This document shows positions 1 to 6,128 of a stretch of DNA of 12,637 nt, piece by piece (position 1 is the first letter of the stretch; every line of letters begins with the position of its first letter). Source of the stretch: Solirubrobacteraceae bacterium (lineage in GTDB: Bacteria > Actinomycetota > Thermoleophilia > Solirubrobacterales > Solirubrobacteraceae); contig JADGIB010000076.1 in assembly GCA_019683665.1 (NCBI GenBank), forward strand, positions 1 through 12,637. Reading direction: 5' to 3'. Below the pieces are notes generated by a model. The model was not told the origin of the DNA. It searched no databases and was given only the letters and a program-made list of their open reading frames with translations. The position numbers and the translations under genes were made by a program.

Positions 1-50
1 CCCTCCCCCCCCGGGGGCGGGGCCGCCCGCCCCCCCCCCCCCCCCCCGGG
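1..50. other. C/G homopolymer at window edge, probable sequencing artefact
   Basis: The first ~50 bases are almost only C and G in long runs: an uninterrupted run of 17 C at 31-47 and other runs nearby. Read on the minus strand these are poly-G runs heading off the contig end, and they translate as glycine, arginine and proline exactly where an E2 catalytic domain should continue. This is typical of low-quality extension at a contig end, for example no-signal G calls. Real sequence resumes by about position 51. A genuine G-tract cannot be excluded. Confidence 0.7.
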
Positions 51-709
51 GCGCTCGCGAGGGACAGCGACGCGACCGGCTGCGTCGCCGCATCGGAGGA
101 GCGGGCGCGGACGGCGCCCAGCGCGAGCACGGGGATGGACGGGGCCTGGACGGGGACGGCGCTGTCGACGCCGAGCGCGCCGGCGTCCAGGACGACGATG
201 GCGGGGGTCCCGGGGGACGCCTCGCGCGCCGCGGCGGCGATCGCGCCCACCGACAGCGCATCGGCCCCGCGCACGACCGCGACGCCGTCGCCCGACGGCG
301 TGACGACGCCGACGTCGACGCCCGCGGTCGCGTCGTCGCGCAGCGCGCGGGCGGCGGCCGCGGCGGCGAGGTGCACGAGCTCGGGCGCGGGGTCGGCGAG
401 GCCGGCGAGCTGGTCGCGCAGCGCGGTCGCCGCCGTCAGGTCGACCTCGACCTCGAGCGCGAGCGCGGGCAGCGCGCAGGCCGGGGCCTCGACCGGGCGG
501 GCCTCGGCCGGCAGGGCCTGGGCCGGCACGGCCCGGGGCCGCGCCGCGGCGGCCACGACGTCGGCCTTGAGGATCCGCCCGTGGGGGCCGCTGCCGGCGA
601 CGGCGGTCAGGTCGACGCCGAGGCGTCGCGCGGCGCGACGGGCGACGGGCGACGCGCTGACGGCCTGCGGCCCGGCGTCCGCCCGGGGCGGGATGGCGAT
701 CTCGGTCAC
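1..709 (-). CDS. E2-like subunit of a 2-oxoacid/acetoin dehydrogenase complex, lacking the lipoyl domain (3' end missing)
   Basis: GTG start at 709, chosen because AGGAGGA lies 7 bases upstream and E1-beta ends 13 bases before it. About 222 codons are readable before the homopolymer. Residues ~19-52 form a peripheral subunit (E3)-binding domain: SPVARRAARRLGVDL, then GSGPHGRILKADV. An Ala/Pro linker (~55-80) follows, then a shrunken relative of the E2 acyltransferase domain: GVDVGVVTPSGDGVAVVRGADALSV in separate segments near 130-153, then a GVDSAVPV...LALGAV stretch near 180-200. Known E2 proteins begin with a lipoyl domain. Here none is encoded, the usual R-x-x-IA-x-x-M helix is absent, and the FTISNLG segment is reduced to VLDAGALGVDS. 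The DHR-x-x-DG active-site region would fall in or beyond the damaged end, so catalysis cannot be judged. It probably scaffolds E3 onto the adjacent E1. Alternatives are a degenerate E2, or an E3-binding protein partnered by a separate lipoyl protein downstream. Confidence 0.8.
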   Translation of the reverse strand, partial: MTEIAIPPRADAGPQAVSASPVARRAARRLGVDLTAVAGSGPHGRILKADVVAAAARPRAVPAQALPAEARPVEAPACALPALALEVEVDLTAATALRDQLAGLADPAPELVHLAAAAAARALRDDATAGVDVGVVTPSGDGVAVVRGADALSVGAIAAAAREASPGTPAIVVLDAGALGVDSAVPVQAPSIPVLALGAVRARSSDAATQPVASLSLASAPGGGGGGGRPRPRGGR

Positions 710-716
710 GTCCCGG

Positions 717-723
717 TCCTCCT
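717..723 (-). promoter_or_regulatory. Shine-Dalgarno for the E2-like GTG start
   Basis: On the minus strand AGGAGGA lies 7 bases before the GTG at 709 and overlaps the E1-beta stop codon (723-725). It fixes the E2 start and shows that no upstream lipoyl domain was missed through a wrong start choice. Confidence 0.75.
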
Positions 724-1703
724 CAGAAGGCCAGCGTGCGGCGGACGCCGTCGGCGATCCGCTCGACGCTCGGGATCCACAGCTCCTCGAGCCCGCCCGC
801 GTACGGGATCGGCGTCTCGTCGCCGCCGACGATCAGCGGCGGCGCGTCGAGCATCTCGAAGCGATCCGCCATCAGGCGCGAGACGAGCGTCGCGCCCCAG
901 CTCCCGTCGTGCGAGCACTCCTGGGCGATGACGAGGCGGTTCGTGCGGTCCAGCGACGCGCCGATCGTCTCGAGGTCGAGCGGCACGAGCGTGCGCGGGT
1001 CGATCACCTCGACCGAGACGCCCTCGCCGGCGAGGAGCTCCGCCGCCTCGAGCGCGCGGTGGCGCATGAGCTGCGTGGCGACGAGCGTCACGTCGCTCCC
1101 GGCGCGCACGACCTCGGCCCGGCCCAGCTCGACGACCTCGGGCGTGTCGGCGACCTCGCCCTTGTGGTTGAACAGGTGCTTGTGCTCGAAGACGAGCACG
1201 GGGTCGGGGTCGCGGATCGCCGCGCGCAGCAGCCCGTAGGCGTCGGCCGGCGTGCCGGGGACGGCGATCTTCAGGCCCGGGACGTTCAGGAACCAGTTCT
1301 CGACCGACTGCGAGTGCTGGGCCGCGAAGCCCGCGCCCGCCCCGTTGCCGAGCCGGATCGTCGCCGGGACGTCGACCTGGCCGCCGGTCATGTAGCGGTA
1401 CTTGGCCAGCTCGTTGACGATCCCGTCGAAGCAGACGGCGGCGAAGTCGGCGAACATGATCTCGGCGACCGGCCGCAGCCCGGACAGCGACGCGCCGATC
1501 GCGGTCCCGACGATCGCCTGCTCGGAGATCGGGGTGTCGCGGACGCGGCGGGGCCCGAAGCGCTCCAACAGCCCCTCGGAGAGCTTGAACGGACCACCGG
1601 CCTCGGCGACGTCCTCGCCGAACAGGAAGACGGTCTCGTCCTCCTCCATCGCGTCGGCCAGGGCCTCGACGACGGCCTCGCGGTACGTGATGGTCCGGCT
1701 CAT
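723..1703 (-). CDS. E1-beta subunit, thiamine-diphosphate-dependent 2-oxoacid/acetoin dehydrogenase
   Basis: 326 aa, the normal length for PdhB/BkdB/AcoB-type transketolase-like beta subunits. With E1-alpha it forms the alpha2-beta2 enzyme that decarboxylates a 2-oxoacid, or cleaves acetoin, on ThDP. Hallmarks: FGEDVAEAGGPFKLSEGL (~28-45), DTPISEQAIVG (57-66, with the conserved Glu61 expected to activate the ThDP aminopyrimidine), the FADFAAVCFDGIVNELAKYRY region (~84-104), QHSQSVENWFLNVPGLKI (129-146) and DPDPVLVFEHKHLF (165-178). The C-terminal transketolase domain contains VIDPRTLVPLD. The ATG overlaps the E1-alpha stop as ATGA, so translation is coupled and stoichiometric. The QHSQS-x-E-x-W pattern is common to pyruvate and acetoin types, so the substrate cannot be assigned from sequence alone. 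The reading frame stays open upstream of the ATG, but that stretch is the antisense or off-frame side of E1-alpha. Confidence 0.95.
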   Translation of the reverse strand: MSRTITYREAVVEALADAMEEDETVFLFGEDVAEAGGPFKLSEGLLERFGPRRVRDTPISEQAIVGTAIGASLSGLRPVAEIMFADFAAVCFDGIVNELAKYRYMTGGQVDVPATIRLGNGAGAGFAAQHSQSVENWFLNVPGLKIAVPGTPADAYGLLRAAIRDPDPVLVFEHKHLFNHKGEVADTPEVVELGRAEVVRAGSDVTLVATQLMRHRALEAAELLAGEGVSVEVIDPRTLVPLDLETIGASLDRTNRLVIAQECSHDGSWGATLVSRLMADRFEMLDAPPLIVGGDETPIPYAGGLEELWIPSVERIADGVRRTLAF

Positions 1704-2686
1704 GCGTAGACGTCCTCCAGGCGGGTCTCGGGGGCCGGGTCGGCCCAGCTCATCGCGCGCTCCAGCGCGTCGGCCACCGTGCGCTCGGCGGTCGCGCGCA
1801 TCTCGTCGAGCACGGTCTGCTCGACGCCCTGGGCCAGCAGCGCGCGCTCGTGCAGGATCAGCGGGTCGCGCTCCAGCCAGCGCTCGAGCTCGCCCTCGGG
1901 GCGGTAGGCGCCCGGGTCGGCGCGCGAGTGGCCCTTGTAGCGGTAGGTCATCGCCTCGATGAACGTCGGGCCCTCGCCCGCGCGGGCCCGCGCGACGGCC
2001 TCCGACACCGTCGTGTGGACGACGCCGATGTCCATGCCGTCGATGCGGACGCCGGGCATCCCGTACGCGTCGGCGCGCACGACGAGCTCGTCGACCGGCG
2101 TCGTGTGCGCGATCGGCGAGAACTCCCCGTAGAGGTTGTTCTCGCACACGAAGACGACCGGCAGCTTCCAGATCGCCGCCAGGTTCAGCGACTCGTGGAA
2201 GGCTCCGATGTTCGTCGAGCCGTCGCCGAAGAAGCACAGCGAGACGCCGTCGCTGCCGCGGTACACCTCGGCGTACGCGGTCCCGAGGACGATCGGGAGG
2301 TGGGCGCCGATGATCGCGAACGAGCCGATCGCCCCCACGCTCATGTCGGTCAGGTGCATCGAGCCGCCCTTGCCGCGGCACAGGCCCTCGGCCTTGCCGA
2401 GGATCTCCCCGAAGCAGCGGTCCAGCGGCGCGCCCTTGGCGAGCACGGCCGCGTGGCCGCGGTAGGTGCACGCCATCAGGTCGGTGGGACGCAGCGCCCG
2501 GCACGCGCCGACGTTCACGGCCTCCTGGCCGGCGGCGAGGTGCGTCGACCCGCGGACGAGGCCCCGCGCGAACATGCGGTGGCACTCCTCCTCGAAGAAG
2601 CGGATCTCGAGCATGGCCCGCTGCCACTCGAGCTGCTCCTCGAGGGGCACGGTGGCCGGGACGGTCGATGATGCGGTCTTGCTCAT
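1700..2686 (-). CDS. E1-alpha subunit, thiamine-diphosphate-dependent 2-oxoacid/acetoin dehydrogenase
   Basis: 328 aa, typical of AcoA/PdhA E1-alpha. The ThDP-binding motif runs from GDGSTNIGAFHESLN (154-168) to CENN (181-184): GDG at 154-156, NN at 183-184. Other family signatures are AAGQEAVNVG (51-60), YRGHAAVLAKG (75-85), CRGKGGSMHLTD (103-114), and the phosphorylation-loop relative YKGHSRADPGAYR (250-262). The start ATG at 2686 is preceded by a GGGAGC-like ribosome site; the frame is open further upstream, but that translation has no family similarity. It follows the SDR stop by 20 bases and overlaps E1-beta by 4 bases. The sequence resembles acetoin dehydrogenase E1-alpha at least as much as pyruvate dehydrogenase. 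Given the neighbouring sugar-acid type enzymes, a diketone, acetoin-like or 2-oxoacid intermediate is a plausible substrate (inference). Confidence 0.95.
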   Translation of the reverse strand: MSKTASSTVPATVPLEEQLEWQRAMLEIRFFEEECHRMFARGLVRGSTHLAAGQEAVNVGACRALRPTDLMACTYRGHAAVLAKGAPLDRCFGEILGKAEGLCRGKGGSMHLTDMSVGAIGSFAIIGAHLPIVLGTAYAEVYRGSDGVSLCFFGDGSTNIGAFHESLNLAAIWKLPVVFVCENNLYGEFSPIAHTTPVDELVVRADAYGMPGVRIDGMDIGVVHTTVSEAVARARAGEGPTFIEAMTYRYKGHSRADPGAYRPEGELERWLERDPLILHERALLAQGVEQTVLDEMRATAERTVADALERAMSWADPAPETRLEDVYA

Positions 2687-2706
2687 GGGTCGGTGCTCCC
2701 TCGGTC

Positions 2707-3471
2707 TCAGTACATGAGCTGGCCGCCGCTGACGTTGACGGTCGCGCCCGTGATGTAGGAGGCGTGGTCGGAGGCCAGGAAGAGGACGATGCCGGCGAGC
2801 TCCGAGGGCGCGGCCAGGCGCCCGAGCGGGATCATCTTCACGAAGTCCGCGAGCGCCGCCTCGGAGGAGCCCTCGCGCATCATGCTCGTGTCGACGCCCC
2901 CGGGCGAGACGGCGTTGACGGTGATGCCGTCGGGGGCGAGCGAGCGCGCGAGGCCGCGCGTCATCGAGACGATGCCGCCCTTGCTGGCGGCGTAGACGAC
3001 CGACCCGCCGAACCCTCCGGTCCACCAGCCCTGGGAGGTGAAGTTGATGATCCGCCCGCCGCGGCCCTGCTCGCGGAACAGGCGCGCGGCCCAGCGGTTG
3101 AGGAAGAAGGCGCCCTTGAGGTTGACGTCGAGCTGGACGTCCCAGTCCTCCTCGGTGACGTCGTCGATCGTCGCGCGCCGGCGCAGGACCGCGGCGAGGT
3201 GGGCGAGAACGTCGAAGCGGCCGAACGCGTCGAGGGCGCGCCGCAGCACCGGCTCCTGCTGGTCGAGGTCGGCGATGCTGGCGCCGATGGCCAGGTGGCG
3301 GCCGGGCTCCTCCAGCCCGTCGACCACCTCGCGGCACCGGTCCTCGTCGAGGTCGACGACGGCGACGCGCGCGCCGGCGGACGCGAAGGCGGCGGCGACC
3401 TCGCGGCCGATGCCCCCGGCACCGCCGGTCACGACGACGCCGCGATCCCGCAGCCCCAGCTCCCAGCTCAT
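2707..3471 (-). CDS. Short-chain dehydrogenase/reductase (SDR), FabG-like
   Basis: 254 aa, a classical SDR. TGGAGGIG at 15-22 binds the dinucleotide, and Asp40 at the end of beta2 predicts NAD preference. Asn117 lies in DVNLKGAF. Ser146 (FTSQGWW), Tyr160 and Lys164 (YAASK) are the catalytic residues. The usual NNAG is replaced by HLAAV (91-95), and the C-terminus is NVSGGQLMY. The Trp-rich GWWTGGFGG stretch between Ser and Tyr probably lines the substrate site. The start ATG at 3471 has GGGGAGC/GAGGAG just upstream. An operator-like inverted repeat (3493-3516) lies 22 bases further up, so this gene heads the transcript SDR-E1-alpha-E1-beta-E2. By position it should produce or consume the E1 substrate, for instance by oxidising a hydroxyl to a ketone (inference). 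Confidence 0.93.
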   Translation of the reverse strand: MSWELGLRDRGVVVTGGAGGIGREVAAAFASAGARVAVVDLDEDRCREVVDGLEEPGRHLAIGASIADLDQQEPVLRRALDAFGRFDVLAHLAAVLRRRATIDDVTEEDWDVQLDVNLKGAFFLNRWAARLFREQGRGGRIINFTSQGWWTGGFGGSVVYAASKGGIVSMTRGLARSLAPDGITVNAVSPGGVDTSMMREGSSEAALADFVKMIPLGRLAAPSELAGIVLFLASDHASYITGATVNVSGGQLMY

Positions 3472-3492
3472 GCTCCCCGCTCTCTCCTCGCC

Positions 3493-3516
3493 TGAATCGG
3501 TACTGGTATCGATTCC
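3493..3516 (-). promoter_or_regulatory. Operator, shared 24-bp inverted repeat (copy A)
   Basis: On the minus strand the halves are GGAATCGATACC (3516-3505) and AGTACCGATTCA (3504-3493). They form a near-perfect dyad with CG steps 12 bp apart. Two other intergenic sites (7468-7491 and 12480-12503) match it almost base for base, including the non-symmetric core CCAG. It lies in the 50-bp gap before the SDR-E1-E2 block, 21 bases from the start codon. It probably binds a dimeric transcription regulator; the family is not identifiable, though LacI- and IclR-type sites have a comparable look. Confidence 0.75.
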
Positions 3517-3521
3517 GAACC

Positions 3522-4415
3522 CTAGCAGACGGTCGGCGTCGCGGGCGGGAGCTCGGCCACCGTCACCCACCCCGGGCGCGCGGCGACGAGCCGCGCGACC
3601 GAGTTGGCGAGCACCGCGGCCGAGCCGGCCTGGGAGGGCAGCCCGCCGGCGATCTCCAGGCGCACCGGCGGCGTCGCGTCGATCTCGACGGCGTCGCGGG
3701 TGACGAGCCCGGCCCCGGCCGGATCGACGTGGCCGGTGAAGTCGGCGGTGAACCACGGCGCGCCGGCGACGACCGCGACGTAGCGCTGGGCGAACCCGGC
3801 CGACCGCCCGCCGGCCAGGAGCGGCTCGATCGTGCGGTCGATGCGCTCGATCTCCACCCCGAGCGCGCGGGCGACGACCCGCATCGACTGGGGGAAGCCG
3901 ATGTGGCCGGTGATCGCGCCGCGCGCCACCCCCGCGGCGAACGCGTCCGGCGCGAACCCGATGCCGAGCCGGCGCAGGATGGCCGCGCTGAACCGCGACA
4001 GGTCGACGACCCGCTCGACGCGCAGCGCCCGCACGTCGACGCACGCCCCCATCGCGGTGAGCACGAGCGCGTCGAAGGCGAAGCCGGGATTCAGGCCGGC
4101 GCCGAGGATCGTGACCCCGGCGGCGCGCGCCTCCCGGTCGAGGGCGTCGGCGAGGGCCGGGTCGGTCGCCCACGGGTCGGCCGCCTCCTCGGCGGTCGTC
4201 AGGACATTGGAGCCGGCGGCGACCGCCGTCCGGAGGTCGTCGGCGATCTCGGCCAGGAACGAGGTCGTCGCGATGAGGACGACGTCGGCCCCGCTCTCGA
4301 GCGCCGCGCGGCGGCCGTCGCGCCCGAACGGCCCGTCGACGGCCACGCCCCGGCGGGCGAGGAGGCCGGCGACCGCGGTCCCGGCCTGGCCGGCCCCGTA
4401 GATCGCGACCCTCAT
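3522..4415 (-). CDS. NAD(P)-dependent oxidoreductase, DapB / 2,4-diaminopentanoate dehydrogenase-like
   Basis: 297 aa. The N-terminal Rossmann fold begins MRVAIYGAGQAGTAVAG (GxGxxG at 7-12), followed by SGADVVLIATTS (41-52) and NVLTTAEEA (70-78), the dihydrodipicolinate-reductase-like N-domain pattern. GAGLNPGFAFD (105-115) and GHIGFPQSM (170-178) are hallmarks of the 2,4-diaminopentanoate dehydrogenase/NAD(P)H-dependent amine dehydrogenase family, as I recall it. Known members deaminate or reduce imines, but many relatives have no known substrate. The ATG overlaps the stop of the upstream alcohol dehydrogenase (ATGA), and the gene ends the SDR-ADH-DapB-like transcript with TAG at 3522-3524. 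The family is fairly secure. The reaction is not: an amino or imino intermediate is not otherwise indicated by the neighbours. Confidence 0.82.
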   Translation of the reverse strand: MRVAIYGAGQAGTAVAGLLARRGVAVDGPFGRDGRRAALESGADVVLIATTSFLAEIADDLRTAVAAGSNVLTTAEEAADPWATDPALADALDREARAAGVTILGAGLNPGFAFDALVLTAMGACVDVRALRVERVVDLSRFSAAILRRLGIGFAPDAFAAGVARGAITGHIGFPQSMRVVARALGVEIERIDRTIEPLLAGGRSAGFAQRYVAVVAGAPWFTADFTGHVDPAGAGLVTRDAVEIDATPPVRLEIAGGLPSQAGSAAVLANSVARLVAARPGWVTVAELPPATPTVC

Positions 4416-5398
4416 GGGACGAGCACCGATCGCAGGACGCGGCCGGCCCGCAGGTCCTCGAGCGCGTCGTTGCCCTCCTCCAGCGGCCGCTGCACCGCGG
4501 TGAGGTGGTCGGTGCGCACGCGGCCGGCGAGGTGCAGGTCGATGACCTCGCGGATGTCGTCGGGCGTGAAGCCCCGCGAGCCCATGACGGCCAGCTCGCG
4601 CCAGATGAGATCGCTGGAGCGGGCCGCGAACGGCTCGACCGACGCGCCGACGAGCACGATCCGGGCGCCGTAGCCGCCGAGGGCGATCGCCGCCTCGTCG
4701 AGCGCGGGCGACTCTGCGCACTGCACGACGACGTCGGCGCCGGCGCTGCCGATCGCGTCGCGCGCCTCGTCCATCCGGACCGCCGCCTCGGCCCCCAGCT
4801 CGCGGGCCAGGGCGAGCTTCTCCTCGCTGCGGCTGACGGCGACGACCCGCGCCCCGAGCGCGCGGGCGATCTGGACGGCGTTGGAGCCGATCCCGCCGAC
4901 GCCGAGGACGGCGACGGTCTCGCCGGGCCGGACCCTGGCGATGCGGACGAGCGCGTGGTACGGGGTGCCGACCGCGTCGGTGAGCACGGCGAGCGTCGCC
5001 GGGTCGACCGGCTTCGGCGGCGCGATCAGGGTCCGCGCCGGGCGCACGACGTACTCGGCGAAGGCGCCGTCGACGTCGACGCCCATGCGCCGGACCGCGG
5101 GGCCGAGGTTGGGCCGCGGCGCGTCCGGCGGGTTGTCGATGTAGTAGATCGCGACCTGGTCGCCGACGCGCAGGCCGCTCACGCCGGGCCCGAGGGCGTC
5201 GACGACGCCGGCGGCCTCGTGGCCGGGGACGACCGGCAGCTTATCGGCCCCGAACCCGCCCTTCTGCAGGAACAGGTCCGAGCCGCAGACGCCGCAGGCC
5301 TGGACGCGGACCCGCGCCTCGCCGGGACCGGGCTCCGGGACGGGCCGGTCGACGAGCTCGAGCGGGGCGCCGACCGCCGGGAGGACGAGCGCGCGCAT
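4412..5398 (-). CDS. Zinc-type medium-chain alcohol/polyol dehydrogenase without structural zinc lobe
   Basis: 328 aa, GroES-like plus Rossmann medium-chain dehydrogenase. Catalytic-zinc ligands are Cys38 in CGVCGSD (35-41) and His60-Glu61 in GHEAAGVVDALGPGV. Asp141 in LTDAVGTPYHAL probably sits near the third ligand position. The nucleotide motif is VLGVGGIGSNAVQIA (164-178); beta2 ends VSRSE rather than an acidic residue, which favours NADP(H) (inference). The structural-zinc segment normally has four cysteines after VGDxV. Here it reads YYIDNPPDAPRPNLGP (85-100) with no cysteine, so that lobe is remodelled. The start at 5398 shares one base with the stop of the upstream SDR (TGATG), so the two are translationally coupled. 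Likely role: oxidation of a secondary alcohol in a sugar, sugar acid or polyol. Confidence 0.92.
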   Translation of the reverse strand: MRALVLPAVGAPLELVDRPVPEPGPGEARVRVQACGVCGSDLFLQKGGFGADKLPVVPGHEAAGVVDALGPGVSGLRVGDQVAIYYIDNPPDAPRPNLGPAVRRMGVDVDGAFAEYVVRPARTLIAPPKPVDPATLAVLTDAVGTPYHALVRIARVRPGETVAVLGVGGIGSNAVQIARALGARVVAVSRSEEKLALARELGAEAAVRMDEARDAIGSAGADVVVQCAESPALDEAAIALGGYGARIVLVGASVEPFAARSSDLIWRELAVMGSRGFTPDDIREVIDLHLAGRVRTDHLTAVQRPLEEGNDALEDLRAGRVLRSVLVP

Positions 5399-6105
5399 CA
5401 GTCGATCAGGAAGCCGCCGTTGACGTCGACGACCTCGCCGGTGATGTAGCCGGCGTGCGCCGAGCAGAGGAACGCGACGGTGTCGGCCACGTCGTCGACG
5501 GTGCCGAGCCGTCCGACCGGCACCTTGTCGGCCATGTCGGGCATCGAGCTGATCATGTCGGTGTCGATGAGCGACGGGGCCAGCGCGTTCGACGTGATCC
5601 CGTGGGGCGCGTACTCGCTGGCGATCGCCTTCGCGAGCGCCATGACGCCGGCCTTCGACGCGCCGTAGGCGGCGACGGCCTTGGCGCCGCCGGTCTTCCC
5701 CGCGCTGGAGCCGATCGCGACGATCCGGCCGTAGCCGGCCTCGCGCATGGCCGGCAGCGCGCGGCGGGCGCAGAGGAACGCGCCGGTGAGGTTCACGTCG
5801 ATCGTGCGCCGCCACGACTCGAGCGTCGTCTCCTCGAACGGCTCGATGACGAAGATCCCGGCGTTGAGGACGAGGATCGACGGCGGGCCGAGCTCCGACT
5901 CGACCCGGGCGAAGGCCGCCTCCACGCCGGGCTCGCTCGTGACGTCGAGCTCGAGCCCGAGGACGCCGTCGATCTGCGGGGCGCGCAGGTCGCCGACCGC
6001 GACCCGCGCGCCGAGGTCGCGGAGGCGCTCGGCGATCGCGCGCCCGATGCCGCGCGCGCCGCCGGTGACGAGGGCGACCCGGTCGTGGAAGCCGTTGAGC
6101 TGCAT
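5398..6105 (-). CDS. Short-chain dehydrogenase/reductase (SDR), FabG-like
   Basis: 235 aa, slightly short for a classical SDR. TGGARGIG (14-21), Asp39 (NAD preference), LELDVTSEPG (51-60), NAG (81-83), Asn105 (DVNLTGAF), the Ser133-Ser134 pair in GSSAGKTGG, Tyr147 and Lys151 (YGASK), and the C-terminus VNGGFLID are all present. ATG 6105 is preferred over the open frame that continues upstream to ~6234, because SDR homology begins with MQLNGFHDRVALVTGG and the upstream part overlaps the preceding gene. No Shine-Dalgarno is visible; the palindrome GGAATCGATTCC ends 1 base before the start, so the message may be leaderless or read through from 7439. It heads SDR-ADH-DapB-like. Confidence 0.92.
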   Translation of the reverse strand: MQLNGFHDRVALVTGGARGIGRAIAERLRDLGARVAVGDLRAPQIDGVLGLELDVTSEPGVEAAFARVESELGPPSILVLNAGIFVIEPFEETTLESWRRTIDVNLTGAFLCARRALPAMREAGYGRIVAIGSSAGKTGGAKAVAAYGASKAGVMALAKAIASEYAPHGITSNALAPSLIDTDMISSMPDMADKVPVGRLGTVDDVADTVAFLCSAHAGYITGEVVDVNGGFLID

Positions 6106-6106
6106 G

Positions 6107-6127
6107 GGAATCGATTCCAATCGTGTC
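6107..6127. promoter_or_regulatory. Operator-like palindrome (variant copy E)
   Basis: GGAATCGATTCC (6107-6118) is a perfect 12-bp palindrome. It is followed by AATCGTGTC, giving a second CG step 10 bp from the first rather than 12. It fills nearly all of the 23-bp gap between the isomerase-like gene and the SDR, and abuts the SDR ATG. The left half matches the half-site of the three 24-bp operators exactly at nine positions; the right half is degenerate. It suggests an internal, co-regulated promoter for the SDR-ADH-DapB-like block. Confidence 0.55.
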
Positions 6128-6128
6128 G

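Noticed and set aside
135..1709. Long plus-strand open frame across the E2/E1-beta region
   Set aside because: It lies antisense to genes with clear family motifs, its translation is low-complexity Ala/Arg/Asp, and such frames are expected in DNA this GC-rich. The same holds for the plus-strand frames across 2668-7484 and 10026-11486.
723..2627. A 634-residue fusion ending in E1-beta
   Set aside because: The upstream part is merely an open frame over E1-alpha. The E1-beta ATG at 1703 overlaps the E1-alpha stop, and homology starts there.
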